A DNA stretch of 36,543 nucleotides from an uncultured Planctomycetota bacterium (GTDB lineage: Bacteria; Planctomycetota; Phycisphaerae; UBA1845; Fen-1342): positions 96,471 to 133,013 of the forward strand of contig CAADGL010000004.1 of assembly GCA_900696525.1 (NCBI GenBank), in the 5' to 3' direction. The notes under the pieces are model-generated. The model worked only from the letters and a program-made list of their open reading frames with translations, did not search any database and was not told the origin of the DNA. Positions within the stretch are counted from its first letter, which is position 1; every line of letters begins with the position of its first letter. A program made the translations under genes and the position numbers. Shown here piece by piece: positions 18,113 through 25,684 of this stretch.

Positions 18113-18355
18113 TCACTCACGCTGACGCCGGGACCGCCACGAATCCCAGACCGTCCACGCGCCCGGCACGAGCCACAGCGCGACGACCACCAGCCATGCC
18201 CACGGAGGCATCGTCGCGGGGGCCGCCGCAATCAGGGCGAACGTCCCGAGAAAGCCGAGCGTCGATAGCGCTTGGGCGACGCGCCAGGCAGTTCCCGTCG
18301 GGAGGGCAGCATCTTTCGAGACCGACGTTGGTTCGGCGGATTCGTTTCGGTTCAT
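18113..18355 (-). CDS. Small membrane protein of unknown function
   Basis: This gene encodes 80 residues from the ATG at 18355 with GGAGG seven bases upstream. Two hydrophobic segments are visible, at about residues 28-46 (ALSTLGFLGTFALIAAA) and 50-68 (PPWAWLVVVALWLVPGAW), followed by a basic tail (WRSRRQRE). No family is recognised. It sits in the long minus-strand run between DUF190, with a 115-base gap, and the TPR gene. Confidence 0.65.
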   Translation of the reverse strand: MNRNESAEPTSVSKDAALPTGTAWRVAQALSTLGFLGTFALIAAAPATMPPWAWLVVVALWLVPGAWTVWDSWRSRRQRE

Positions 18356-18470
18356 GAATCGCCTCCGCGTTGGCGCTCTGTCGGAGCGCCACGGCGTACG
18401 TTTGCCGACTGCCACCGGACACTTTCGAAGCGCCTCCGCGCGCATGGCGACAAGCCAACAGCGCACACAC

Positions 18471-18821
18471 TCAAGTGTTCGCATTCGCCTTGTTCGCCGT
18501 GTACTTGATCACGCGCACCTTCTCCAGCGTGACCAGTCCCTCCGTCACCATCTGGTCGATATGCGGCAGCAGCGTATTGATCTTCTCTTCGCTGTCGACG
18601 ATCTCGATGATCATGGGCAGATCCTCAGACAACCGGAGAATCTTCACCGTGTGCAGTCGGCTGTGAGCGCCGAAGCCCATCGGGCCGCGCAGCACGGTCG
18701 CGCCCGCCAGGTGCAGCTCGCGGGCCTTGAGCACGATCGCCTCGTAGACCGGCTTGCCGTGCCACTTGTCGCTTTCTCCGATGAAGATTCGCAGCAGTTG
18801 CGCTTCGCCTTCCAGTTTCAT
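18471..18821 (-). CDS. DUF190 family protein, partner of CrcB
   Basis: This gene encodes 116 residues. The sequence LLRIFIGESDKWHGKPVYEA, then GATVLRGPMGFGAHSRLHT and PMIIEIVDSEEKI, is the DUF190 fold, which is PII-like in shape. Genes of this family are often found beside crcB fluoride channel genes, as here, where crcB lies 3 bases upstream. A regulatory or nucleotide-sensing role for the channel is likely but not proven for the family. The start ATG follows a GGAG-like motif inside the crcB end. Confidence 0.88.
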   Translation of the reverse strand: MKLEGEAQLLRIFIGESDKWHGKPVYEAIVLKARELHLAGATVLRGPMGFGAHSRLHTVKILRLSEDLPMIIEIVDSEEKINTLLPHIDQMVTEGLVTLEKVRVIKYTANKANANT

Positions 18822-18824
18822 GCA

Positions 18825-19238
18825 TCACACTCCAATCCAGCGTTCCGCCAGTCGATACCCGAGCCACACCGCCATGAAGCCGAGCGTAATGCTCAGCAGC
18901 ATGTTCATCATCGCCCGCAGAACCTGCCCCTCGTTGGCCATCGAAAACGTCTCCCAGCCGAACGACGAGAACGTCGTGAAACCGCCGAGGATGCCGACCG
19001 TCAAGCCGACGCGGTACTCCGCCCGCATCGGGATGCGCTCGGCAAAGACCATGTTGAGCACGCCGATGATGAAGCAGCCGACCACGTTGACGATCAGCGT
19101 CCCGAGCGGGAACGTGCCCTTCGTCAGCGACTGTCCCCAACCTTGCACGAGGTAGCGCAGGAGCGATCCCAAGCCGCCGCCGGCGACAACCAGCGTGTAT
19201 TTATTCACCAGGAAGCCCAATAGATACGCTTTCAGCAT
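18825..19238 (-). CDS. crcB: Fluoride channel CrcB/Fluc
   Basis: This gene encodes 137 residues from the ATG at 19238 with GGAAGGTG upstream. It has four membrane segments. The conserved features are GGGLGSLLRYLV, then FPLGTLIVNVVGCFIIG with the pore Asn, and GILGGFTTFSSFGWET with the TTFSSF motif. The protein exports fluoride as an antiparallel dimer. Fluoride riboswitches often control such genes. I looked for one ahead of this gene and did not see the pattern. It lies 17 bases downstream of the universal stress protein gene. Confidence 0.92.
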   Translation of the reverse strand: MLKAYLLGFLVNKYTLVVAGGGLGSLLRYLVQGWGQSLTKGTFPLGTLIVNVVGCFIIGVLNMVFAERIPMRAEYRVGLTVGILGGFTTFSSFGWETFSMANEGQVLRAMMNMLLSITLGFMAVWLGYRLAERWIGV

Positions 19239-19255
19239 GCTCACCTTCCACAGAG

Positions 19256-19672
19256 TCAATGAACAATCAGGACGGCGCACGGCGCGTGGTCCACGATCCG
19301 GTCGGTCGTCGATCCGATGAGCCAGTGTTTGACCGGGCTGCGCCCACGACGACCCAGCACGAGCAGGTCGTGTTTGTTCTCGTCGGCGAGTCGCGTGAGT
19401 AGCTCGGCCGCGTGTCCGATCTGCTTGCGGAACGCGCACTTCACTCCGACGCGCTTGGCTTCCTGCTTACCCCAGCTGATGGCTTTCGTAAGCGGCCCGT
19501 CCGCGTCTCGCAATGCGTCGTCCACCTCGCCTTCCAACTCGGCGGCTTCCGGCGCCCGCACGGCCGTCAGCGCAAGCACTTCACCATCGCTCTCGCGCGC
19601 GAGCGCCAGCGCCACAGCAAGAGCCCGCTTTGATGGCTCGGAACCGTCGAACCCGACCAGAATACGTTTGTA
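19256..19672 (-). CDS. Universal stress protein (UspA family), start codon unclear
   Basis: The coding region is about 138 residues. The start of the domain reads YKRILVGFDGSEPSKRALAV, followed by ALARESDGEVLALTAV. It ends LLVLGRRGRSPVKHWLIGST and HAPCAVLIVH. The G-x-x-G-R-x-G-x-x(9)-G-S/T pattern indicates an ATP-binding type. No ATG, GTG or TTG lies in frame between a TAG just upstream and the domain start. The first usable one is a GTG at 19615, which would cut off the first strand. A lost base or a rare start such as ATT is possible. It lies directly behind the antiporter gene. Confidence 0.8.
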   Translation of the reverse strand, partial: YKRILVGFDGSEPSKRALAVALALARESDGEVLALTAVRAPEAAELEGEVDDALRDADGPLTKAISWGKQEAKRVGVKCAFRKQIGHAAELLTRLADENKHDLLVLGRRGRSPVKHWLIGSTTDRIVDHAPCAVLIVH

Positions 19673-19676
19673 CCTA

Positions 19677-20885
19677 TCACGTAGCTCCTACAGCGGCCGG
19701 TTGTCGATCAACGTTCGCGCTCGGCGCCGCATCGCTCTCCGGCAGGTGATGGCGTGGCAGGAAAAACTGATTAGCGATCCAGGTCGGCACGACCGCGCTG
19801 GCGATCACGGCGGCGACCAGCAGCGAGTATTGCGCCGGCGTGATGATGTTGTGAGAGAGTCCGTAGAGCGCGGAGATCGTGCCGAATGTCAGACCGGTGG
19901 ACATCAAGAGCGTCGTATAGACCGACTCGCCGCGCGCGTACTTGAACGCCCGGCACGCCGGGTACACGCCCACGAACTTTGTGGCCATCTTGATGAGCAA
20001 GAGCACGACAAACGCCCCGAATCCGGCAGCCAACGCCGGCAACTGAACTAACGACCCGGCTCGGATGAAATAGAACGGCGTAAGCAGGCCAAAGGTCAGC
20101 GTCCGCAGGCGGCGTACCAGAGCGTGGTCGCGGCCGACGGTGCCGGCCAGGATCATCCCGATCAAATACGCCGGCAGCACAGCTTCCGAGCCGGCCCAAA
20201 CCGCCAGGCCGCCCATGCCGAACAGCGCGAAGAGCAGGTACTTGGCTTCCATTTCACTCGTGCGGCCTCCGTAGCGGCGGAAGAACGGCCCGGTGAGCTT
20301 CAGCAGCACGAACATCGCGGCGGTAAGCGCGCCGACGAAGAGCAGCGTCTTGGACGTGAAAGGTGCGAAGAGCAGCCCCAGCGCGACGACGGTGCCCAGG
20401 TCGGTGATGAAGCACGCCGCCAGAATCATCTTTCCGAACTGCGTGCCGTTCAGACCCAGTTCGAGCATCACCGCATACACGACGGCGACGGAGGTCGTGG
20501 ACATCGCCACGCCGGCAAGCCACGCGGCCTGCGATTCCCAGCCGAGAAGAAACCTTGCGGCAGCCGCCGCGCCGAGGAACGGCGCCGCGAATGAAACCAA
20601 GCCGATCACCGTCGCCTGTCGCCAGCTCTTGCGGAACGACTTCGGGTCGAGTTCGGCCCCGGCCAGGAACGTCAGCACGATCGCCCCGACGCCGGCCATG
20701 AATCTGACCCAGCTCTCGTTCGCATCGAGCATGGTGGGGCCGAGCGCTGCACCGATAACGAGCTGCGCCACCGTGCCGACGACGATTTCGGTCAGCGCGA
20801 CGGAGATTCGCAGCCAAATCGAGAGCAGCGTGGCGACGAGCGCCAGCCCCAGCCATAGCGCGGCAGAGAACCACACCTGTTCCAC
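19677..20885 (-). CDS. Kef/NapA-type cation:proton antiporter (CPA2 family)
   Basis: This gene encodes 402 residues from a GTG at 20885 and has about twelve hydrophobic segments. The antiporter core is visible in GAIVLTFLAGAELDPKSFRK near 65-85, VAMSTTSVAVVYAVMLELGL near 125-145, and AACFITDLGTVVALGL near 155-170 with the Thr-Asp pair expected in ion binding. No C-terminal TrkA-N (nucleotide-binding) domain is present, so it resembles the short antiporters and not full KefB/C. It is the first gene of a ten-gene minus-strand run, followed after 4 bases by the universal stress protein. The transported cation (Na+ or K+) cannot be told. Confidence 0.87.
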   Translation of the reverse strand: MEQVWFSAALWLGLALVATLLSIWLRISVALTEIVVGTVAQLVIGAALGPTMLDANESWVRFMAGVGAIVLTFLAGAELDPKSFRKSWRQATVIGLVSFAAPFLGAAAAARFLLGWESQAAWLAGVAMSTTSVAVVYAVMLELGLNGTQFGKMILAACFITDLGTVVALGLLFAPFTSKTLLFVGALTAAMFVLLKLTGPFFRRYGGRTSEMEAKYLLFALFGMGGLAVWAGSEAVLPAYLIGMILAGTVGRDHALVRRLRTLTFGLLTPFYFIRAGSLVQLPALAAGFGAFVVLLLIKMATKFVGVYPACRAFKYARGESVYTTLLMSTGLTFGTISALYGLSHNIITPAQYSLLVAAVIASAVVPTWIANQFFLPRHHLPESDAAPSANVDRQPAAVGAT

Positions 20886-20906
20886 GGCGGTCTCCGACTT
20901 CGTTCT

Positions 20907-20945
20907 GGTAGGGGATTTCAGCGCAGCCCCTACCCGGTGCGGGTA
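20907..20945. repeat. Two overlapping hairpins between the prophage end and the antiporter gene
   Basis: GGTAGGGG at 20907-20914 pairs with CCCCTACC at 20927-20934. TACCCG at 20931-20936 also pairs with CGGGTA at 20940-20945. The two stems share bases and exclude each other. There is no T-run, so a standard terminator is doubtful. It may be an interspersed palindromic repeat. The remaining bases from 20885 to 21029 hold no gene I can see. Confidence 0.55.
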
Positions 20946-21028
20946 GGAGCTATCAGCCCCGGGCGGGGCGGTTCAAGGCGAGCTCCATCGCCTGCACACA
21001 TGGTAGGCGAGGGACCGTCCGTCGACAA

Positions 21029-21577
21029 TTAGGCGTTCAGCCTTTCTGACAACCCTTGCAGGCTTGTGTGCGCTCGCCCCCGCGCAAGAGGTGCCCGCTC
21101 GGCGAAGGAAGCGCGCCAATCAGCACCGCTGCGCCCGAATACGACGCCGCGGAGAGCACTTGCGGCCAGAGACTCGCCCACGCCGCGCGTGAACGCAAAG
21201 ACCGCCAGCGCCGTCCAAGACGCCTGGCACGCGAAGCACCCCATGAAATACGTGAACGCCCGCCACGTCAACGAGGACCGCGCAAGCTGCTGCAGCTCGA
21301 GGCGCCGCGATTCGATATCGGCGTCGGTCAGCGGCTGCTTAGCGGCATGCGGTGAACGGCGCGCGACGTCCTCGCCCCATTTGGCACGGTTGTTGATCTC
21401 CCAGTTCAACCGGTTCATCCGCTGCCGCCGTGGCGCGTCGCGCAGCGAGAGGCGGTACTGGAGCTCGGCCGCGGGCAGCGATCCGAACAGCGCCTTGGCG
21501 ATGGCGCAGACTGCAAGCGTCCAGACGAAGAAGGACGCTACGTGTGCCCAGTCAGTAATCTCGAAGATGCTCGTCAT
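21029..21577 (-). CDS. Prophage membrane protein of unknown function
   Basis: This gene encodes 182 residues from the ATG at 21577, preceded by GGAGG seven bases upstream. Hydrophobic segments lie near residues 10-32 (HVASFFVWTLAVCAIAKALF) and 105-125 (TYFMGCFACQASWTALAVFA). Between them is a charged region (RQRMNRLNWEINNRAKWGED). FACQASW is a notable Cys-containing motif. The family is not recognised. It follows the 105-residue gene by 56 bases and is the last gene of the prophage side before the hairpin repeat. Confidence 0.65.
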   Translation of the reverse strand: MTSIFEITDWAHVASFFVWTLAVCAIAKALFGSLPAAELQYRLSLRDAPRRQRMNRLNWEINNRAKWGEDVARRSPHAAKQPLTDADIESRRLELQQLARSSLTWRAFTYFMGCFACQASWTALAVFAFTRGVGESLAASALRGVVFGRSGADWRASFAERAPLARGRAHTSLQGLSERLNA

Positions 21578-21633
21578 GTGAAGGCCTCCGTGCCTTGATG
21601 GTTCTCGTCTCATAGCGCCGGCGTCGACCGGCG

Positions 21634-21951
21634 CTATCGTCCACACTGCTCCAGCCGCTCCCGCAGCAGATGCCGAATGATCCGCGCCTCCGCCGGCGCG
21701 TTGCTCGGGTCCACCGTGAACTCGCCGTTCCTCGGCAACTTCCAGCCGGCGTCGAGCTTGGCGAACAGGCCTGCGATCTCGGGGTCGCGCTCGATCAGCC
21801 AGCGCCGCCAATCCGCGTCGCTCGTCCCGTCGAGCAGCTCGGCGGCGCGGGCCAGAACGTAGTCGCACGCCAGCAGGCCCAGCTCGTCGTCCGGGCAGTA
21901 GGCCGTCAGATGGACGCGCTTCGGGCCGACGTTGATCGATACAACCGGCAT
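21634..21951 (-). CDS. Small prophage protein of unknown function
   Basis: This gene encodes 105 residues from the ATG at 21951, with AAGGAG about eight bases upstream inside the end of the toprim gene. The product MPVVSINVGPKRVHLTAYCP and the C-terminal APAEARIIRHLLRERLEQCG are not matched to a family I can name. It has no membrane segment or signal peptide. It is packed 5 bases behind the toprim gene and is probably co-expressed with it. Confidence 0.65.
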   Translation of the reverse strand: MPVVSINVGPKRVHLTAYCPDDELGLLACDYVLARAAELLDGTSDADWRRWLIERDPEIAGLFAKLDAGWKLPRNGEFTVDPSNAPAEARIIRHLLRERLEQCGR

Positions 21952-21956
21952 CGCCG

Positions 21957-22655
21957 TCACTCCTTCCCGCCGCCCGCGAACACGAGCCGGCGTTCCCACA
22001 TCCAGCGGATCTTCGTCTGCCACGACGCCGATGCGAACTCGACCAGTGCCTCCAACTCCTCGAAGCGCGTCGCGCCCGGGTCGCGGTTCTCGATGCCGAT
22101 GTTGATCGAGCCGACGGTCGGCGAGCCCGCGGCCAAGGCGAGCTGTTCGGCCAGGCGCCGACAGCGGCCGTAGACGTTCGCGTCGAGCATCACGTAGACC
22201 ATGCGGTACAGCGGGATCGCGGCCGTGACGTAGGCGAGCTGCTCGTCGGTCGGCAGCGAGCCGAAGAACGCCGTCGCGATTGAGTCGTTGCCAGGCTGCA
22301 TGGCCGCCGTGACCATCACCGCGTCGAATGGTCCCTCGACGATGAAAAGCGTGTCGCCGCCGGCCAGGACGCGGTCGGGCTCGTAGATAACGCTCTTGTG
22401 CCCGCCCTCGACGGGGTGGCTGAGCCAGCGCTTCCGCACAAACGGATCGATCGCGCGCGCGGCGTAACCGAGGTCCAGGCCGCTTTCGCGAACTGGGAAG
22501 ACGACGCGGCGCTCGTCATCGTCGTAGCGCAGGTCGAATAGCGGGATCAGCGTATCCAGCCGCGCAGCGGGTACACCGCGACCGACGAGGTACTCGTGGC
22601 CCGGCGCGGAGACGCCGGTGGACGCGAGCGGTGCCTGCATGCTCAGGTCACGCAT
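21957..22655 (-). CDS. Toprim-domain protein, primase-like, probably prophage
   Basis: This gene encodes 232 residues from the ATG at 22655, which has AGGAG seven bases upstream and overlaps the Cys-rich gene end by 13 bases. An ATG at 22640 is a second option. The toprim core is seen in TLFIVEGPFDAVMVTAAM, with the conserved Glu, and YVMLDANVYGRCRRLAEQ, with the Asp of the second motif. Upstream sequence DERRVVFPVRESGLDLGYAA fits the strands before toprim in DnaG-like and phage primases. No CHC2 zinc finger and no helicase domain are attached in this frame, so it is not a full primase. It may bind nucleic acid or act with other replication proteins. Confidence 0.7.
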   Translation of the reverse strand: MRDLSMQAPLASTGVSAPGHEYLVGRGVPAARLDTLIPLFDLRYDDDERRVVFPVRESGLDLGYAARAIDPFVRKRWLSHPVEGGHKSVIYEPDRVLAGGDTLFIVEGPFDAVMVTAAMQPGNDSIATAFFGSLPTDEQLAYVTAAIPLYRMVYVMLDANVYGRCRRLAEQLALAAGSPTVGSINIGIENRDPGATRFEELEALVEFASASWQTKIRWMWERRLVFAGGGKE

Positions 22656-24337
22656 TGGCCTGCTCCTGTCCAGGTCTCGCACGGACAATCGTGCATCCAC
22701 GTCGCCGGGTCTTTCGTCAGGTCGTAGTCGCGCAGGCGCGGGACGCCGCGACCGGTGTACGGGCCTTGCCCGCCGTTGCGGCCGGGGAAGTTGCGGTACG
22801 GCGGGCCGCTGCCGTCGAGATTCAGGTCGACGGCAACCCAGGCGGCCTCGCCCTTGCACGCCGGAAAGTTGCCGAGAGAGCAATGGCAGATGTGGCCCGT
22901 GCAGCAGGCCGACCCGGCCCACGCCGAGAAACAGCCGCTGACTGCATCCACGTACTGCGCGCACAGCGGCTCGCCGTTCGCGCCATGATGGCCGTAACCG
23001 GGAATCTCCGGCGGAAGCGCCAGCGTGTCGCCGAACGAGCAGTCCGAGCTGCAGCCCGGCATGCCGTCGCAACCCGAGTACCAGCTTGGCACGAGGCCGC
23101 GCCAGTAGATGCCCGTGACCTCGTGGAACCAGAGACCGTCATCTTCGCCGAGCGGATACAGCGTACCGCAGCCGAACATATCGCCCAGGCAGTTGCCCGA
23201 GAACTCGTTGCCCGGCGGCCTGGTCGCCTTGAAATACAGCCCGCCGCAGTTCCCGTCGTGACACCACTCGTGATCGAGCCGGTTCTTCTTGAACAGGCCG
23301 CCGTGGTTGGCGTCCCAACCGGCGTTGCACTGGTCCGGCGTGCAGGCGAAGTAGCTCAGCCCCTCGACGCGACGCACGCAGTTGTAGCCGGCGTGCGGAT
23401 CATCCTCGCACTGCTGTGTCTCCCAGTTGAAAGAGCGGCAACCCTGCTCGGTGCGGTGATAGCCGCACCCGAACGCACCTTCGTTTCCGAACAAGCCGAA
23501 CGGGTCATAGCCGTCGCAGACGGTGTCCTCCCAGTACTGGCGGTCGCACGGGCACTCCGGGTTGCTCTCGGGCGAGTACTGCGAGTAGCCGCTCTTGCGG
23601 GCCATCATGTGGCACTTGGCCGAGCCGCAATTCTGCGTGCATTCCTCCCAGGTCGGCGTGCCCCACGGCTCGCAGGTGTCCGGATATTCGGTGTACGAAT
23701 TCTCGTAGTCCGGCCCCCATTCGTGATACCAGAATCCGAGGACGTGGTCGTAGGGCCAGCACGCCTCGGAGTTGGCGCAGCATTTCTGACAGCCGACGCG
23801 CCACTCCGCGCCGGACGTGCCGTAGCAATCCGCGTAGTTCAGGGCGTAGTGGTAGCCGCAGTCCTTGCCCATGAACTGGCCGGGCGTGCGCTTGCGCGTG
23901 CAAATGTTGATTGTGGACCAGACGCCGTAGTCGATCAGGTAATCGACTGCATCGACAATCTCCTTGATGTGAACCGCCTCGATCACGTCGCCCGCGCGCA
24001 GGCCCCACGACGGGTATTTCGACCAGACCTGCGCGAGCTCGTCATGGTTCGGTTTGTACATGAGGATGAACGTGCCGGGCGCTGTGCCCCACGAGTATCC
24101 GCCGCCGAAAAACGGGTTATCGAAGTGCGTGTCGTCGGTATAGAGCATGTTGATGCCGCGCCACGTCTTGCGCGCGGCCGAGCTACCCCACGCATCGCCC
24201 ATCGGCGGCTTGTGATTCGGATGGTTGTGAAGCGGGCGCGGGTCCGGCGTCGCGCCGCCGACCAGCCCCTTGCCGCCCGTCATGTAATGCGGGTGGACGT
24301 TCGATCCCGACCAGCGGAACCGGATCGGTATCGGCAC
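22643..24337 (-). CDS. Very Cys-rich prophage protein, N-terminus replaced by repeats
   Basis: The product is 564 residues with roughly 37 Cys (about 6.5 per cent), plus many Trp, Gly and His. This suggests a disulfide-bonded protein outside the cytoplasm or in the virion. Examples are CEPWGTPTWEECTQNCGSAK, then GNCLGDMFGCGTLYPLGEDD and CDGMPGCSSDCSFGDTLALP. No signal peptide is visible because the gene start is missing: the first usable codon is a GTG inside CCVPIPIRFRWSGSN. The broken copy at 3321-4080 has 80 or so more codons before CCVP. In this copy a palindromic element and AT-rich repeat take their place. The family is unknown. The position in a tail-rich prophage suggests a structural or adhesion role (inference). 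Confidence 0.6.
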   Translation of the reverse strand: MPIPIRFRWSGSNVHPHYMTGGKGLVGGATPDPRPLHNHPNHKPPMGDAWGSSAARKTWRGINMLYTDDTHFDNPFFGGGYSWGTAPGTFILMYKPNHDELAQVWSKYPSWGLRAGDVIEAVHIKEIVDAVDYLIDYGVWSTINICTRKRTPGQFMGKDCGYHYALNYADCYGTSGAEWRVGCQKCCANSEACWPYDHVLGFWYHEWGPDYENSYTEYPDTCEPWGTPTWEECTQNCGSAKCHMMARKSGYSQYSPESNPECPCDRQYWEDTVCDGYDPFGLFGNEGAFGCGYHRTEQGCRSFNWETQQCEDDPHAGYNCVRRVEGLSYFACTPDQCNAGWDANHGGLFKKNRLDHEWCHDGNCGGLYFKATRPPGNEFSGNCLGDMFGCGTLYPLGEDDGLWFHEVTGIYWRGLVPSWYSGCDGMPGCSSDCSFGDTLALPPEIPGYGHHGANGEPLCAQYVDAVSGCFSAWAGSACCTGHICHCSLGNFPACKGEAAWVAVDLNLDGSGPPYRNFPGRNGGQGPYTGRGVPRLRDYDLTKDPATWMHDCPCETWTGAGQCVT

Positions 24338-24344
24338 GCAGCAC

Positions 24345-24465
24345 GGGTAGCGTGGGCGTCTCGCCCGCGAACCGCCGCCGCCGCGATTTTGGATTTTGGA
24401 TTGCGGATTTTGGATTGGAGAGACGAAGCGACGGAGCCACGAAGCGACGAAGGGTCGACCGCCAG
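24345..24465. repeat. REP-like palindrome plus AT-rich interspersed repeat
   Basis: GGGCG-TCT-CGCCC lies near 24355-24368, the reverse of the elements at 3365-3405 and 3896-3925. It is followed by GATTTTGGATT units and by direct repeats of ACGAAGCGACG near 24423-24450. This is of the kind often seen between planctomycete genes (from memory). It directly abuts the first matching codon of the Cys-rich gene. Confidence 0.6.
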
Positions 24466-24466
24466 C

Positions 24467-24841
24467 CTATTCTGCTGGGCGGGTTGCTTGTCCCGTCCCT
24501 TCGTATCGCAGCGCAAATCCCGTGCACCAGAGCTTCGGCGAGTTCCGAATGATCACGATTCCGGAATCTGTGATTACAACAGCATGCGCGCCGAGTGGAG
24601 CAGTCTTCGCCCGAATCGCGTTGTGCATCTTAGCTGTCTCTCCGGTATTCCAGTTGGCGGTCGAAACGGTCGCGAGTTCAACGAAGCTGCGAGAAGGTCT
24701 GCTCATCAGAATCTCGACGTCGTCAGGTCGGGTCGGCTCGAAAAACCCTTTGGCTGTCTTTGTTACATCGACGGTCGCGCACCCCGTCAGCGTAAGCGCC
24801 AGAAGAACTGCGACGGAAATCATTCCACCACGCATGCTCAT
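24467..24841 (-). CDS. Predicted lipoprotein, paralogue of its upstream neighbour
   Basis: This gene encodes 124 residues. MISVAVLLALTLTGC is a signal with lipobox LTGC. The mature part, PTRPDDVEILMSRPSRSFVE, then AKMHNAIRAKTAPLGAHAVV, follows a common pattern of small surface lipoproteins with a strand-helix repeat ending in GA-x-AV-(V/I). The next gene upstream has the same layout (EVEVLKTAPSRPYDVIADF, then GADAVIVGTFGGY), so the two are tandem relatives. The start overlaps that gene's stop (ATGA). Function is unknown. As cargo behind a TIR pair it might alter the cell surface, but that is only a guess. Confidence 0.72.
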   Translation of the reverse strand: MSMRGGMISVAVLLALTLTGCATVDVTKTAKGFFEPTRPDDVEILMSRPSRSFVELATVSTANWNTGETAKMHNAIRAKTAPLGAHAVVITDSGIVIIRNSPKLWCTGFALRYEGTGQATRPAE

Positions 24842-25191
24842 CTCCTGTACCTGATCGCGGTGCCTGTGATTCGTGAATAGGTATCGCCGTATTTGTCCTC
24901 GCTCGCCCAGTCGTCACTTTTTGCGCGGTATCCACCGAACGTTCCGACGATGACCGCGTCCGCGCCGATTTCCGCTGCCCTTCGGCGCATGTACTCCACG
25001 GAAGCTCCGCGCGCTTGAAAGTCCGCGATGACATCGTAGGGACGCGAGGGTGCGGTCTTCAAGACCTCGACCTCTTTTTCGCTGCGCGGTGCAAACCGCT
25101 CAGTCGCATAATAGCGGTGCGCTTCATCCGACACGCATCCCGCTATCGCCAGAATCAGCCACCCGATTGCGAGACTCGTCTTGCGGAACAT
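24838..25191 (-). CDS. Predicted lipoprotein of unknown function
   Basis: This gene encodes 117 residues from the ATG at 25191, which has AAAGGGA about eight bases upstream. A Met at 25209 is also in frame, but the signal peptide MFRKTSLAIGWLILAIAGC is best from 25191. The lipobox is IAGC. The mature protein is charged, ends in a YRR tail and shares its core with the next gene. It lies 25 bases behind the TIR-like gene. Confidence 0.7.
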   Translation of the reverse strand: MFRKTSLAIGWLILAIAGCVSDEAHRYYATERFAPRSEKEVEVLKTAPSRPYDVIADFQARGASVEYMRRRAAEIGADAVIVGTFGGYRAKSDDWASEDKYGDTYSRITGTAIRYRR

Positions 25192-25216
25192 GTTGCGGTC
25201 CCTTTTCATCGCCGGC

Positions 25217-25681
25217 TCAGTACCCTCTGCGCAGAATGTCGCAGCGAACACCCGCCCCCTCGATCTCGCGCGAGAAACGCGACACGTCGCCGTCCCACTG
25301 GTATACCGGGAACTGTACGCCAAACGGGACGCTCGGAGTCGAGCCCGGGTAGTCCGTCGCGCCCGTCTGGTCTTTCAGATGGTGAATCTGGACGCCGAGC
25401 AACCCGTTCTTTCGCGCGATGGACTGCTGGATTTCGTATTGCACCCACGGCCGCGATGCGGTTTCCCGGCCGATCAGGACGACCGTCACGGTCGTGTTCT
25501 CCAGGTGGCGGTCGATCATGCGTTTGATCGCCTCATCGCCCTTCTTCTTCGCGTCCTCATACTCCGAGTGATCGAAGAACCCCGCCACATCCGGGCCGAC
25601 GACCACGTTCGAGTTGCGCACCTGATTCGCCCGCCAAATGTCTCGCTCGAAGTGAAAGCTGAAGAAAACTCGCCGTGCCAT
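25217..25681 (-). CDS. TIR-like (DUF1863/ThsB-type) domain protein, putative antiphage component
   Basis: This gene encodes 154 residues, one domain only. RRVFFSFHFERDIWRANQVR at the N-terminus, then AKKKGDEAIKRMID, then TVTVVLIGRETASRPWVQYE and GLLGVQIHHLKDQTG, match the MTH538/DUF1863 branch of TIR-like proteins as I know it. ThsB of the Thoeris defence system belongs to this group and makes an NAD-derived signal during infection. No ThsA (sirtuin or macro effector) is next to it. Directly upstream, with a 3-base gap, is a small membrane protein that could be its effector. The product looks complete. Assignment to defence is from family and context, not shown by the sequence itself. Confidence 0.8.
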   Translation of the reverse strand: MARRVFFSFHFERDIWRANQVRNSNVVVGPDVAGFFDHSEYEDAKKKGDEAIKRMIDRHLENTTVTVVLIGRETASRPWVQYEIQQSIARKNGLLGVQIHHLKDQTGATDYPGSTPSVPFGVQFPVYQWDGDVSRFSREIEGAGVRCDILRRGY

Positions 25682-25684
25682 GAC

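Noticed and set aside
19239..19256. Fluoride riboswitch ahead of crcB
   Set aside because: Only 17 bases separate it from the upstream gene, and no conserved riboswitch core was seen there or before the operon.
22631..24880. 749-residue plus-strand open frame
   Set aside because: It is antisense to the Cys-rich gene, with Val/Ala/Arg-rich low-complexity composition and no recognisable domain.
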